Positions 16,602-24,468 of a stretch of 64,000 nucleotides of DNA are shown here, piece by piece. The first letter of the stretch is position 1, and the number at the start of each line of letters is the position of its first letter. A program made the position numbers and the translations under genes. This stretch comes from Niastella yeongjuensis (GTDB lineage Bacteria > Bacteroidota > Bacteroidia > Chitinophagales > Chitinophagaceae), in contig NZ_FOCZ01000009.1 in the NCBI RefSeq assembly GCF_900110245.1, positions 62,001 through 126,000 of the forward strand, written 5' to 3'. The notes beneath the pieces were generated by a model. It worked only from the letters and a program-made list of their open reading frames with translations, had not been told where the DNA came from and ran no database searches.

Positions 16602-16639
16602 TGTCACGTTTCGGTACGCTACTTTGTTTTATTACCGAA
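16602..16639 (+). promoter_or_regulatory. candidate ECF41-type promoter and inverted repeat before the CMD gene
   Basis: TGTCACG (16602-16608) nearly matches the TGTCACA -35 element known for ECF41 promoters in front of COE genes. No CGTC -10 is present at the expected distance. TTCGGTA (16610-16616) and TACCGAA (16633-16639) form an inverted repeat around TACTTTG (16620-16626), itself close to a housekeeping -7 element. Confidence 0.4.
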
Positions 16640-16670
16640 CCACGAATTTTAAACAGTAAATAATATAAAA

Positions 16671-17132
16671 ATGGAACAAAGAATTGCATTTACAGACGGA
16701 AACAAAGGTTTAATGGATGGCTTATTCAAAATTGGGATGTACCTCAAACAATCAGGACTCGACCATAAGTTAATGGAGCTGATCAAAACCCGGGCTTCAC
16801 AAATCAATGGCTGCGCTTATTGCCTGGATATGCACTGGAAAGACGCAATCGCGTTAGGTGAAACAGAACAACGCCTGTATTCATTGTCTGCGTGGAGAGA
16901 AACTCCTTATTATACTGCTGCAGAAAGAGCTGCGCTCGCTTATACAGAAGAAGTTACTAAAATACCTCAAACAGATGTTAGTGATGAAGTATTCAATGAA
17001 CTGAGCAAGCATTTTGACAAGGCACAAATTGCCGATCTTACCATGGCAGTTATCTCAATCAATAGCTGGAACCGGATCAATGTTGCCTTCAGAACTATCC
17101 CCGGTGGTTATAAACCAGGAATGTTTAATTAA
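16671..17132 (+). CDS. carboxymuconolactone decarboxylase / AhpD-like protein
   Basis: The 153-residue all-helical protein has the AhpD-type redox motif C48-A-Y-C51 followed by H55 (NGCAYCLDMHWKDA). The CMD family includes alkylhydroperoxidases that reduce peroxides with a CxxC pair and decarboxylases. The CxxC with a downstream His favours the peroxidase type. It sits upstream of an ECF41 sigma factor (17333). CMD proteins, oxidoreductases and epimerases are the known genomic partners and targets of ECF41. A TGTCACG motif precedes the gene, so it is the likely target of that sigma factor. Confidence 0.88.
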   Translation: MEQRIAFTDGNKGLMDGLFKIGMYLKQSGLDHKLMELIKTRASQINGCAYCLDMHWKDAIALGETEQRLYSLSAWRETPYYTAAERAALAYTEEVTKIPQTDVSDEVFNELSKHFDKAQIADLTMAVISINSWNRINVAFRTIPGGYKPGMFN

Positions 17133-17152
17133 TCTAATAACACATCAGGGGC

Positions 17153-17236
17153 TGACCTGTAAGGTTCGTCATCGGGGTCTTGAATTATAAAAAGTTTAAT
17201 CGAACCCCGCATGGCGGGGCAGGCTCTGACAGGTCA
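17153..17236. repeat. TGACCTGT palindromic repeat, copy 1 (inverted, 84 bp)
   Basis: The element starts TGACCTGTAAGG and ends TGACAGGTCA. It contains an internal CCCCGC-ATG-GCGGGG hairpin. Read on the minus strand it begins TGACCTGTCAG and ends CCTTACAGGTCA, like copy 2 (17251) and copy 3 (49809), so it is an inverted, longer variant. It lies just after the CMD gene stop. Confidence 0.7.
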
Positions 17237-17250
17237 ATGTAAAATAAGTC

Positions 17251-17314
17251 TGACCTGTCAGGACCGCATAAACAGCCCGACATTTTAAGACACGAAGGCG
17301 GACCTTACAGGTCA
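17251..17314. repeat. TGACCTGT palindromic repeat, copy 2 (64 bp)
   Basis: The ends TGACCTGTCAGGACCGC and GCGGACCTTACAGGTCA can pair at 15 of 17 positions around a 30-base loop. It is exactly 64 bp, as is copy 3 at 49809-49872; hand alignment gives 54 of 64 identical bases. It ends 18 bp before the sigma factor start. Confidence 0.75.
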
Positions 17315-17332
17315 GCCCTTAAAAAATTACTC

Positions 17333-18184
17333 TTGCAAGATTATCAGCACATGCTGTTCCCTTATGCGTATAATATACTAGGAACAGCAGAAGACGCAAA
17401 GGACGCCATTCAGGATGTATTGTATAAGTTTTTGGCTGCGGACAAAGAAGAAATAGCAGATCCGAAAAATTACCTCATCCGCAGCGTTATTAACCAATCG
17501 ATCAATATCAAAAACCAGCGAAAGAAACTGCAACTGGGCGATGCCTGGCTGCCTGAACCGGTAGACACAGAGGGAGCTGACACAAACATCAACCTGAATG
17601 AAATTGTTTCGTATTCGCTGCTGATACTACTGGAAAAGTTAAACGCCAGGGAACGGGCTGTTTTTATTTTAAAAGAAGCCTTTGCCTATTCGCATGAAGA
17701 AATATCGAAAACACTTTCTATTTCGGTTGAACATTCCCGGAAACTGCTCAGTCGTGCCAAACAAAAGATAGATCAGGTACATGCACCGGTTACTGTGCAG
17801 AAAAATGAAGGCGTAACGCCGGCCGTATTAGAGAAGTACATGCAGGCCATCAGAAGCAGGGATGTAAAAGCATTGGAAAATATACTAACAGAAGATATAG
17901 CCTACTACGCTGATGGTGGTACTGTAGTTAAAGTGTTTGCAAAACATTGCACCGGCAACCAGGAAGTGGCCGATCTGCTTGTATTTGTATTTCATAAATA
18001 CGGTGCAGACTGGACCATTGAAGCAGGTGAATTCAATCACCAGCCCGCTTTGCTTTTTTATCAGGGAGATGTTTTGAAATCATGCCAGGTGTTTGGGATT
18101 GAACCGGAAACCAATAAAATTTTCCAGATCGGTAATGTGCTCGATCCCGCGAAATTGCCCGCAATTGGCCGTGGGGTGGAATGA
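17333..18184 (+). CDS. ECF41-family RNA polymerase sigma factor with SnoaL-like C-terminal domain
   Basis: The 283-residue protein has sigma region 2 (about 1-65, including DYQHMLFPYAYNILGTAEDAKDAIQDV), region 4 (about 95-145) and a SnoaL-like tail (about 163-278). Two ECF41 hallmarks are present: WLPEP (72-76) in the linker and a DGG motif (194-196). A C-terminal NVLDPAKL stands in place of the usual NPDKL. In ECF41 the tail controls sigma activity instead of a separate anti-sigma factor. The best start is TTG at 17333. The next ATG (17351) would cut into region 2. The reading frame is open upstream through repeat copy 2, so the natural 5' end may have been replaced by that repeat. Confidence 0.82.
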   Translation: MQDYQHMLFPYAYNILGTAEDAKDAIQDVLYKFLAADKEEIADPKNYLIRSVINQSINIKNQRKKLQLGDAWLPEPVDTEGADTNINLNEIVSYSLLILLEKLNARERAVFILKEAFAYSHEEISKTLSISVEHSRKLLSRAKQKIDQVHAPVTVQKNEGVTPAVLEKYMQAIRSRDVKALENILTEDIAYYADGGTVVKVFAKHCTGNQEVADLLVFVFHKYGADWTIEAGEFNHQPALLFYQGDVLKSCQVFGIEPETNKIFQIGNVLDPAKLPAIGRGVE

Positions 18185-18218
18185 TTTTTTAAGTAGCTTC
18201 ATAGTAAATTAAATCGCC

Positions 18219-18581
18219 ATGACTACGAATCAGATTGCCAATCGCCTGGTAGAACTGTGCCGTCAGGGTCAGTTTGAAACAGCGCAAAAAGAATTATTTG
18301 CAAAAGATTGTACAAGCATTGAACCGCAAGCATCAGCTGCTTTCGAAAAGGAAACAAAGGGTCTCGATGCTATTATTGAGAAAGGAAAAAAATGGGAGAG
18401 CATGGTTCAGTCCGTGAACAAAATGGAAGTGAGCGAACCCATGGTTGCCACCAATTCATTTGCCTGCACCATGCACATGGATGTTACGATGAAGGACAAA
18501 CAGCACTGGGACATGACGGAGCTTTGCACCTACACGGTTAATAAGGATGGTAAGATCGAAGTAGAGCAGTTCTTTATGTAG
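18219..18581 (+). CDS. SnoaL-like (NTF2-fold) protein
   Basis: The 120-residue single-domain protein has the NTF2-fold layout: an N-terminal helix pair (LVELCRQGQFETAQKELFAKD), the SIEP strand, a helix with GLDAIIEKGKKW, then strands ending KIEVEQFFM. It resembles the SnoaL_2 group, small proteins that bind hydrophobic ligands or act as isomerases. The substrate is unknown. It starts 34 bp after the ECF41 gene, whose tail has the same fold, so the two are probably cotranscribed. Confidence 0.75.
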   Translation: MTTNQIANRLVELCRQGQFETAQKELFAKDCTSIEPQASAAFEKETKGLDAIIEKGKKWESMVQSVNKMEVSEPMVATNSFACTMHMDVTMKDKQHWDMTELCTYTVNKDGKIEVEQFFM

Positions 18582-18597
18582 AAAAGTACAACGAACC

Positions 18598-18644
18598 TGC
18601 CAGATGGGCCGTCCTTAAAGGGTGGTTCACCTGGCAGTTTTTTT
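18598..18644 (+). terminator. Rho-independent terminator
   Basis: CTGCCAG (18598-18604) pairs with CTGGCAG (18631-18637), followed by seven T. It ends the ECF41/SnoaL transcript and overlaps the convergent gene end at 18643. Confidence 0.75.
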
Positions 18645-19215
18645 ATTTAATCGTATAGCTTAGGATCACCACACCTGAACTGAATATTTCTGTTTTTATT
18701 AAATGCAGGTCAAGCATATCGGCCAGCTCTTTAAACACCGGTTTACCACATCCAATCACCACCGGATGCACCCACATGCGGAATTCATCAACCAGTCCAA
18801 GTTTGGTTAAGGTGGTTACTATTTTCCCGCTTCCATACACGATCATATCTTTTCCATCGCGGCGTTTTAATTCCATTACCTCCTCTTCAATTTCCCTTTT
18901 AGCCAACCGGGCATTGTTCCAACTGACGGTGGTCATGCTTTTCGAGAAAACCACTTTGGGGTAACTGTTCAACATAGAGGCAAAGTCGAGGTCTTCACGC
19001 GGACGTATCAGGTTCACAGGGTTCGAATTCCAGTATTGCGCCATGCCTCTGTAAGTTATGCCGCCCAATAAAATAGTATCTGCCTTGCTCAGTTGCTCGG
19101 CCGTTGCCCGCGCCATTTCCTCGTTCCAGCTTTTGAAATGCCAGTCCAACCCGCAATCAGGGCCGGCCATAAAGCCGTCCAGCGTCACATTTATAGATAC
19201 AATTACTTTTCGCAT
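18643..19215 (-). CDS. dihydrofolate reductase-family protein (RibD C-terminal type)
   Basis: The 190-residue protein has the RibD_C/DHFR-like fold: MRKVIVSINVTLDGFMAGPD at the start, LLGGITYRGMAQYW (nucleotide-binding turn), and IVYGSGKIVTTLTKLGLVDEFRMWVHPVVIGCGKPVF near the C-terminus. Members are NADPH-dependent reductases of unknown substrate. It is not a riboflavin-operon RibD because the deaminase half is missing. It stands alone. Confidence 0.82.
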   Translation of the reverse strand: MRKVIVSINVTLDGFMAGPDCGLDWHFKSWNEEMARATAEQLSKADTILLGGITYRGMAQYWNSNPVNLIRPREDLDFASMLNSYPKVVFSKSMTTVSWNNARLAKREIEEEVMELKRRDGKDMIVYGSGKIVTTLTKLGLVDEFRMWVHPVVIGCGKPVFKELADMLDLHLIKTEIFSSGVVILSYTIK

Positions 19216-19555
19216 ATCGCACTGATTATGGTATTGTTACTACAAAAGTACCAACGGTTGCCGCATTTGATGGCGTGTGAAAATGACTTCCTCACGGGTT
19301 GTTCGCGACTTTATTGTTTAGTACCTTTATCGAGGGCCCTCCTACGCCAAGGCTCCGGCGGGCGAAGCAGAAGGCAGAGATAGGGTTGAAATGTTAACCA
19401 GTTGACAAGTTAACAGGTTGAATAAAAGCGGGGGGCTGTATTTCTCCCCTCCACCGGAGGGGCCGGGGGAGGCCTGAAGGCCGCGCAGAGCTGTATTTGC
19501 TTAATGCTTACCCTTATATCTTACAGCTAATTACATAACGAATTATTGCTATAAC
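19216..19555. repeat. 340-bp gap with three kinds of REP-like repeat
   Basis: No gene is seen. The gap holds a G/C-rich CCTACGCCAAGGCTCCGGCG word (about 19342-19361), direct repeats around GTTAACCAGTTGAC and GTTAACAGGTTGA (about 19393-19421), and a hairpin CCCCTCC-AC-CGGAGGGG (about 19447-19463) followed by GGCCGGGGGAGGCC. These are typical dispersed intergenic elements of Chitinophagaceae by recollection. The divergent promoters of the flanking genes must lie at its edges. Confidence 0.55.
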
Positions 19556-20536
19556 ATGAAACACGTTAGCATTCTCATTCCGCACGATTCGGTAATGGCA
19601 AGTATAGTTGACCCGCGGATTATTTTTACCGGGGTGAACGAATTTTTGGCCTCAGTGGGCAAGCAACCGGCTTTTAAAGTGCAGCTGGTAGGACTAACCA
19701 AAGAAGTGCAATTGCACAATGGCACCTTTACGGTTCATGCCGATGCATTGATCAGCGACGTTAAAAAAACAGATCTGATCCTGGTGCCCGCCATAGGAGG
19801 CGATCTGAAAGGAGCTATTAAAAAAAATGAAGCGTTCCTGCCCTGGATCGTTGACCAATACCACCAGGGTGCTGAAGTGGCCAGTTTGTGCATCGGCGCA
19901 TTTTTGCTGGCCTCTACCGGACTGTTGAATGGAAAAGAATGCAGCAGCCACTGGCTTACCGCCAATGAATTCCGGGAAATGTTCCCCGAAGTAACGCTGG
20001 TTGATGGCCGCATTGTAACAGAACAACAGGGCATCTATTCAAGCGGCGGCGCCTCCAGCTACTGGAACCTGCTGTTGCACCTGATAGAAAAACATGCCGG
20101 TCGTGAAATGGCCATCATGGCCGCCAAAGTATATGCACTGGAAATAGACCGCAAAACGCAATCACCGTTCATCATGTTCAATGGTCAGAAAAAACATGAG
20201 GACGAGCCCATAAAACAAGCCCAGGAGTTTATAGAAAGCAATGTTGCCGAACGTATTTCGGTAGAAGAACTGGCCATTAAATACGCCATCGGCAAACGGC
20301 ATTTCATTCGCCGGTTTAAAAAAGCAACCAACAATACCCCCATCGAATACATACAACGGGTAAAAATTGAAGCGGCTAAAAAACAACTGGAGAACAGCCG
20401 CAAAAATGTGAACGAAGTAATGTACGATGTTGGTTATTCCGACGTCAAAGCTTTCCGGACTGTATTCAAAAAGATCACAGGTTTATCGCCTATCGAATAC
20501 CGCAATAAATACAATAAGGAAGCTGTGGAGGTTTAA
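19556..20536 (+). CDS. GlxA-type transcriptional regulator (DJ-1/PfpI plus AraC HTH)
   Basis: The 326-residue protein has a DJ-1/PfpI domain (about 1-190) with the nucleophile-elbow cysteine in VASLCIGAFLLA, and a C-terminal AraC double HTH (about 222-318, ending GYSDVKAFRTVFKKITGLSPIEYR). GlxA-like regulators are thought to sense a small ligand through the PfpI-like domain. The target is unknown; the gene ends overlapping a convergent hydrolase gene by 4 bp. Confidence 0.88.
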   Translation: MKHVSILIPHDSVMASIVDPRIIFTGVNEFLASVGKQPAFKVQLVGLTKEVQLHNGTFTVHADALISDVKKTDLILVPAIGGDLKGAIKKNEAFLPWIVDQYHQGAEVASLCIGAFLLASTGLLNGKECSSHWLTANEFREMFPEVTLVDGRIVTEQQGIYSSGGASSYWNLLLHLIEKHAGREMAIMAAKVYALEIDRKTQSPFIMFNGQKKHEDEPIKQAQEFIESNVAERISVEELAIKYAIGKRHFIRRFKKATNNTPIEYIQRVKIEAAKKQLENSRKNVNEVMYDVGYSDVKAFRTVFKKITGLSPIEYRNKYNKEAVEV

Positions 20537-21984
20537 TGCACTTCCGGAAACACCACCTGCTTATGTGTAGCCTTCAAAATAAAATCGACAATGGGGGTTG
20601 GATTCGCCAGGCTATGCGGGTGATGACCCACACCGGGTTTATGGATCACTGTGATGTTGCCATTCATGGCCAATACCTGTTTTTCAAAGATGGCCGTGTT
20701 TTCACTTACCGGCACCAGGCTATCCGCATCGCCTACCACATGCAACATCGGATAACCGCCCTGTACAATTTGCGGTACTTTGTCAATGGGATTGCCCTTG
20801 AAGGTAAGCGCCTGTTCATCGTTGGTATAACCGTAATCTTTTTTAAAGGCCTCCCATTCAGGTGCGCTGCCTTTAGCGCTTAACTTACCACCAGGCCAGC
20901 TTTTTACATCCAGCACCGGAGCATCTACATACACGCAGGCTATTTTACGGGGATTTTGTGTTGCCCAGTTGTAGGCGTAGATCCCGCCGCGGCTAAAGCC
21001 TTCCAAACAGGTTGTTTTGGATAAACCGGCTTTTTCCAGCATGTCGTAGAATTTATTCCAGGTGGTGATCGCTTCCTTATTTCCGAACAACTCAGCCACA
21101 TCGCAATACACTACATGAAAACCACGATCCAGCAAGGCAATTTCAGTTTGTGGTTCTACATTCCAAAAACGGGCATTCCAAATCCAGGGTTTGCCCTCAG
21201 CAGCCCGACGGGGTTTTACAATTTTTGCTTTTCTGCCATTGAAAGTAAAATCGGCGCATTCATATCCATAGTAAGAAGAAACTGTGATTGGCTCCTTTAT
21301 TTTTTTGAAGATGTCGAACGAATTGTCTGTTTTATTAACCAACACCTCGTATAAACGTTTGGCCAGGATGGTAGCACCCTGGGCCGATGGATGCAAACTA
21401 TCGGGAAAGGTAGCCGGCATATCCTGGGTGATGCTGTGCAGATCCACCAGCTCCAGCTTTTCCTCAAAGGCCACCTGTCTGACGCGGGGCAGAATTAATC
21501 TGGCAATAGCCTGCTCCGTTTGCAGGGAGGTATCTGCCTTATAAGAGGTAACCGGTAATAACAAAATAATGCGTGGGTGTGTAGACAGATCTTGAAAGGA
21601 GTGCACCAGTGTTTTATAATCGGCAACAAAACTGTCTATCTGTAAGCGGTACGGCAGGCGGCTGTCGTTGGTGCCCAGTTTTATAAAAACAATATCCGGG
21701 TTGCTTTTCAACGCCTGCTGATAAGTTGGTGTGGACATATAAGCGCGATCGCAATTCCTGATCACGGTTTTACCACTGTTGCCAAAGTTCATCACTTCAT
21801 ATCCACCACCCAGCATTTGCTGTAACTGCGCGGGATAGGCTTCTTTCTCCGGGTGCGCCAGCCTGGCCCCTGCCGTAATACTATTGCCTACACAGGCAAT
21901 TCGAATGGTTTTCTGGGCAATAACGGCTGAATGTACTAACAGTAAAACAACGATCAGGAAATGGTTGGGCGCTATCTTTTTCAT
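20533..21984 (-). CDS. secreted SGNH (GDSL) esterase fused to an alpha/beta hydrolase
   Basis: I choose the second ATG (21984, MKKIAPNHFLIVVLLL), which starts a good signal peptide; a start at 21996 adds four residues. The first half (about 25-215) is an SGNH hydrolase with VGNSITAG (Ser35), NFGNSG, LGTNDS and DSLHPS (Asp/His). The second half (about 235-480) is an alpha/beta hydrolase with GFSRGG (Ser about 331) and a late GVGHHPHS histidine. Two complete esterase sites in one secreted chain suggest stepwise removal of acyl groups from a carbohydrate, as in plant polysaccharide breakdown. The substrate is unknown. Confidence 0.82.
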   Translation of the reverse strand: MKKIAPNHFLIVVLLLVHSAVIAQKTIRIACVGNSITAGARLAHPEKEAYPAQLQQMLGGGYEVMNFGNSGKTVIRNCDRAYMSTPTYQQALKSNPDIVFIKLGTNDSRLPYRLQIDSFVADYKTLVHSFQDLSTHPRIILLLPVTSYKADTSLQTEQAIARLILPRVRQVAFEEKLELVDLHSITQDMPATFPDSLHPSAQGATILAKRLYEVLVNKTDNSFDIFKKIKEPITVSSYYGYECADFTFNGRKAKIVKPRRAAEGKPWIWNARFWNVEPQTEIALLDRGFHVVYCDVAELFGNKEAITTWNKFYDMLEKAGLSKTTCLEGFSRGGIYAYNWATQNPRKIACVYVDAPVLDVKSWPGGKLSAKGSAPEWEAFKKDYGYTNDEQALTFKGNPIDKVPQIVQGGYPMLHVVGDADSLVPVSENTAIFEKQVLAMNGNITVIHKPGVGHHPHSLANPTPIVDFILKATHKQVVFPEVH

Positions 21985-22016
21985 ATGTATGCCCACTAAA
22001 ATAAGGCATTTTTAAT

Positions 22017-22628
22017 TCACGGCTGCATCATAGTCCTGAAAGTTAGGTTTACCCTGGGCGTAGTAATGCGTTTTGATTTGGGCAGGCAATGCAGCCAATG
22101 CGTTTGGGTGGTATCTTTCATCACCAGCAGGCTGCCATGTTCCAGCATCATGGAAATGGTTTCTTTTGTTTGTTTATGCTTGAACGAGAATTTGCGTTCC
22201 GCCCCAAAACTAAAAGAGGCAATGGCGGAGTTCTCGCCCAGTGTTTTTTCATCATCGCTGTGCCAGGCCATGCCTTCCTCCCCGTTATGGTACAGGTTCA
22301 GTAAACAGGAGTTAAATGAATTGCCGGTCTTTTCTTCTACCAGCTGTTTTAATGCAAGCAATTCCTTTGTCCATTTTAACGCCTGCCTGGTAATGTTGGA
22401 GTAGGTATAGTCGTAATTGTCGTTACCGTACCAGGCCACTTTTCTTTTGGTGATGATGTGCCGGCCAAAAATAACGGCTTCGTCGTTTTTCCAGTGAATG
22501 GTGGTTAACAGCTTGTCAAGATAATGGTTGGCCTGTTTAATGGTTAATAGTTTACCATAATAGTTAACGGTGCCATCCTGTGGTAAATAGTTTATTGTTT
22601 CGTCTATATACTGATTGAACAGATCCAT
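22017..22628 (-). CDS. alkB: AlkB-like 2-oxoglutarate/Fe(II) DNA repair dioxygenase
   Basis: The 203-residue protein has the Fe(II) site H-x-D in MAWHSDDE, the second His in THWLHCLPKS, and the 2-oxoglutarate-binding arginines in RVNLTFR near the C-terminus. NSCLLNLYHNGEEGMAWHSD is the standard AlkB core. The enzyme removes methyl groups from 1-meA and 3-meC in DNA by oxidation. It starts 10 bp after the Ada-type gene, so both form an alkylation-damage operon. Confidence 0.92.
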   Translation of the reverse strand: MDLFNQYIDETINYLPQDGTVNYYGKLLTIKQANHYLDKLLTTIHWKNDEAVIFGRHIITKRKVAWYGNDNYDYTYSNITRQALKWTKELLALKQLVEEKTGNSFNSCLLNLYHNGEEGMAWHSDDEKTLGENSAIASFSFGAERKFSFKHKQTKETISMMLEHGSLLVMKDTTQTHWLHCLPKSKRITTPRVNLTFRTMMQP

Positions 22629-22638
22629 ACTGCTGCAT

Positions 22639-23493
22639 TTAAATTGCTGAAGAAAGTTTTGATGCCTCCCAACCGATCATCGCGTTTTTGCGGGTAGGTC
22701 CCCAATGGTATTGGCCAAATTCGCCGTTTGCTTTTATTACCCGGTGACAGGGAATTAAAAAAGCAACCGGGTTACTGCCTACGGCCGAACCTACGGCCCG
22801 GGAGGCTTGCGGACTGTTGAGTTTCCCCGCAATACCGGAATAGGTTATCAGCTCGCCCATAGGGATCCGCAGCAGGGCTTCCCATACTTTTATCTGGAAG
22901 GGCGTGCCTTTTAAATGCAGTTTTATTTCATGCAGTTTGTTCCAGTCCTGGGTGAAAATGAACAAGGCGTTTTGCTGGATTACATCCGAAAGCTGGCGGT
23001 ATTTTGCATTGGGGAACTGGTCCTTCAATTCCTGCAAAGCCGTTTCTTCAGCCTCATCTACAAACGCCATATGGCAAATACCCTTGTGGGTAGATGCGAT
23101 TATGATGGTACCAAATGGGCTTTCGGCAAAGCTGTAATTGATGGCCAGTTGTTCGCCCCCGTTCTTGTATTCGCCCGGGGTCATGCCTTCTACTTTTATA
23201 AAAAGATCGTGCAGGCGGCTGGTGCCGGAAAGACCCGATTCAAAAGCCGCATCCAGCAAGGTAACTTCAGTCCCCTTTTTCAATACCTGTTTGGCATGTT
23301 CCAGGGTCAGGTATTGCAGGAATTGTTTGGGGGTAACGCCGGCCCAGTCTTTAAACATCCGTTGAAAATGGAAGGGGCTTACGTGTACATGTTCGGCCAC
23401 CACATCCAGCGACGGCTGGTCCTTGAAATGATGCCGGTAAAAGTCGATGGCTTCGGCTATCCGGTTATAATTTATTTCCTGTTGCTTTTCCAT
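22639..23493 (-). CDS. AraC-HTH/O6-methylguanine-DNA methyltransferase fusion (Ada-like, lacking the N-terminal zinc domain)
   Basis: The 284-residue protein has an AraC HTH pair (about 8-105) followed by the methyltransferase N-domain and catalytic domain (about 110-280) with the active-site PCHRV motif and the RAVGSAVGSNP block. E. coli Ada carries an extra Cys4 zinc domain that senses methylphosphotriesters; it is missing here, so damage sensing must differ. It is the first gene of the ada-alkB pair. Confidence 0.9.
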   Translation of the reverse strand: MEKQQEINYNRIAEAIDFYRHHFKDQPSLDVVAEHVHVSPFHFQRMFKDWAGVTPKQFLQYLTLEHAKQVLKKGTEVTLLDAAFESGLSGTSRLHDLFIKVEGMTPGEYKNGGEQLAINYSFAESPFGTIIIASTHKGICHMAFVDEAEETALQELKDQFPNAKYRQLSDVIQQNALFIFTQDWNKLHEIKLHLKGTPFQIKVWEALLRIPMGELITYSGIAGKLNSPQASRAVGSAVGSNPVAFLIPCHRVIKANGEFGQYHWGPTRKNAMIGWEASKLSSAI

Positions 23494-23720
23494 AACCTCG
23501 ATTTAATACAGCAAAACTCCGTAACCGCAGCCGGCTGTAAAACCCGTTTCTTGCTCAGTTAACCACAAAAATGGCTGAGTTTTTGCAAATAATTATCAAT
23601 TTATTTCTAAAAACGCCGTATCCGGATCAGGCAAAAAATAGTAACTTCCAAAACTTCTTGTCCTTGCTTTTGTTTATTAGCTACCCGGAACGTGATTAAA
23701 ACAACAGAAAACAATAATAT

Positions 23721-24332
23721 ATGAAATTCAGCTTGTCGGTTTTATTAGTGCTCTTTACAGCAGCCGCTATTGCACAACCAACATTGGTAGATAAGTTTCA
23801 AAAGATCGGAAATGCACAACAGGCGCAACAGTTCGTAGATGCCAACCCGGATATTAAACCGGCCATTTTACGCCTCACTTATGGTAAGGACACATCGCTT
23901 ATTGACAAACGGTTATTACGTCAAAAACAGGGCGATATCTTTTCCGTAGGGTATGTTACCTACAAAGTGGTGGAAGCAAAAGAATCCATCGCTTACCGCG
24001 CCAGTTATATTTTCCTGGATGGCAGCTCCCTGTCGCCTTCCCAAATAGACAGTATGAAAAAACTGATCGTAACCAAGGCCAATGGCGGCGCCAAGTGGGA
24101 CGATCTGAGTGACCAGTACACGATGGATGGCAATACCACTAAGGGTGATACCGACTGGTTCTTTGGCGAACTGATGTTCCCGAAAGAAGTACAGGACGCC
24201 GTAGCGGCCCATCAAAAAGGCGAGATCTTCTTTGTAGATGTAGCAGAACGCAACTGGCACTACATCATCAAAAAAACCTACGACGACAAGGTGCAGAAAG
24301 ACGTGGTGGTGCTAAAGGCCAACGGGCGATAA
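23721..24332 (+). CDS. periplasmic PpiC-type (parvulin) peptidyl-prolyl isomerase
   Basis: The 203-residue protein has a signal peptide (MKFSLSVLLVLFTAAAIAQ). A parvulin-like domain spans about 90-200, with YRASYIFLDG at the start, a KANGGAKWDDLSDQYTMDG block, a DTDWFFGELMFPKEVQDAV block (family: G-x-L-G-W-f), and IIKKTYDDK at the end. The N-terminal 70 residues are a linker of unknown role. It probably helps outer-membrane protein folding. It stands alone before a strong terminator. Confidence 0.75.
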   Translation: MKFSLSVLLVLFTAAAIAQPTLVDKFQKIGNAQQAQQFVDANPDIKPAILRLTYGKDTSLIDKRLLRQKQGDIFSVGYVTYKVVEAKESIAYRASYIFLDGSSLSPSQIDSMKKLIVTKANGGAKWDDLSDQYTMDGNTTKGDTDWFFGELMFPKEVQDAVAAHQKGEIFFVDVAERNWHYIIKKTYDDKVQKDVVVLKANGR

Positions 24333-24360
24333 AACCAGTACTTCTAATCTTATTTTAATA

Positions 24361-24397
24361 TGCCCCCTCCCGATGCATTGGGAGGGGGCCTTTTTTT
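24361..24397 (+). terminator. Rho-independent terminator
   Basis: GCCCCCTCCC and GGGAGGGGGC pair around a short GATGCATT loop and are followed by seven T. Confidence 0.85.
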
Positions 24398-24468
24398 AGG
24401 GAAAAACAACATCTTTTGTATATTGTCGTCGTTTATCCATTACAACTTTTTTAATCCTGTTTAAAACC

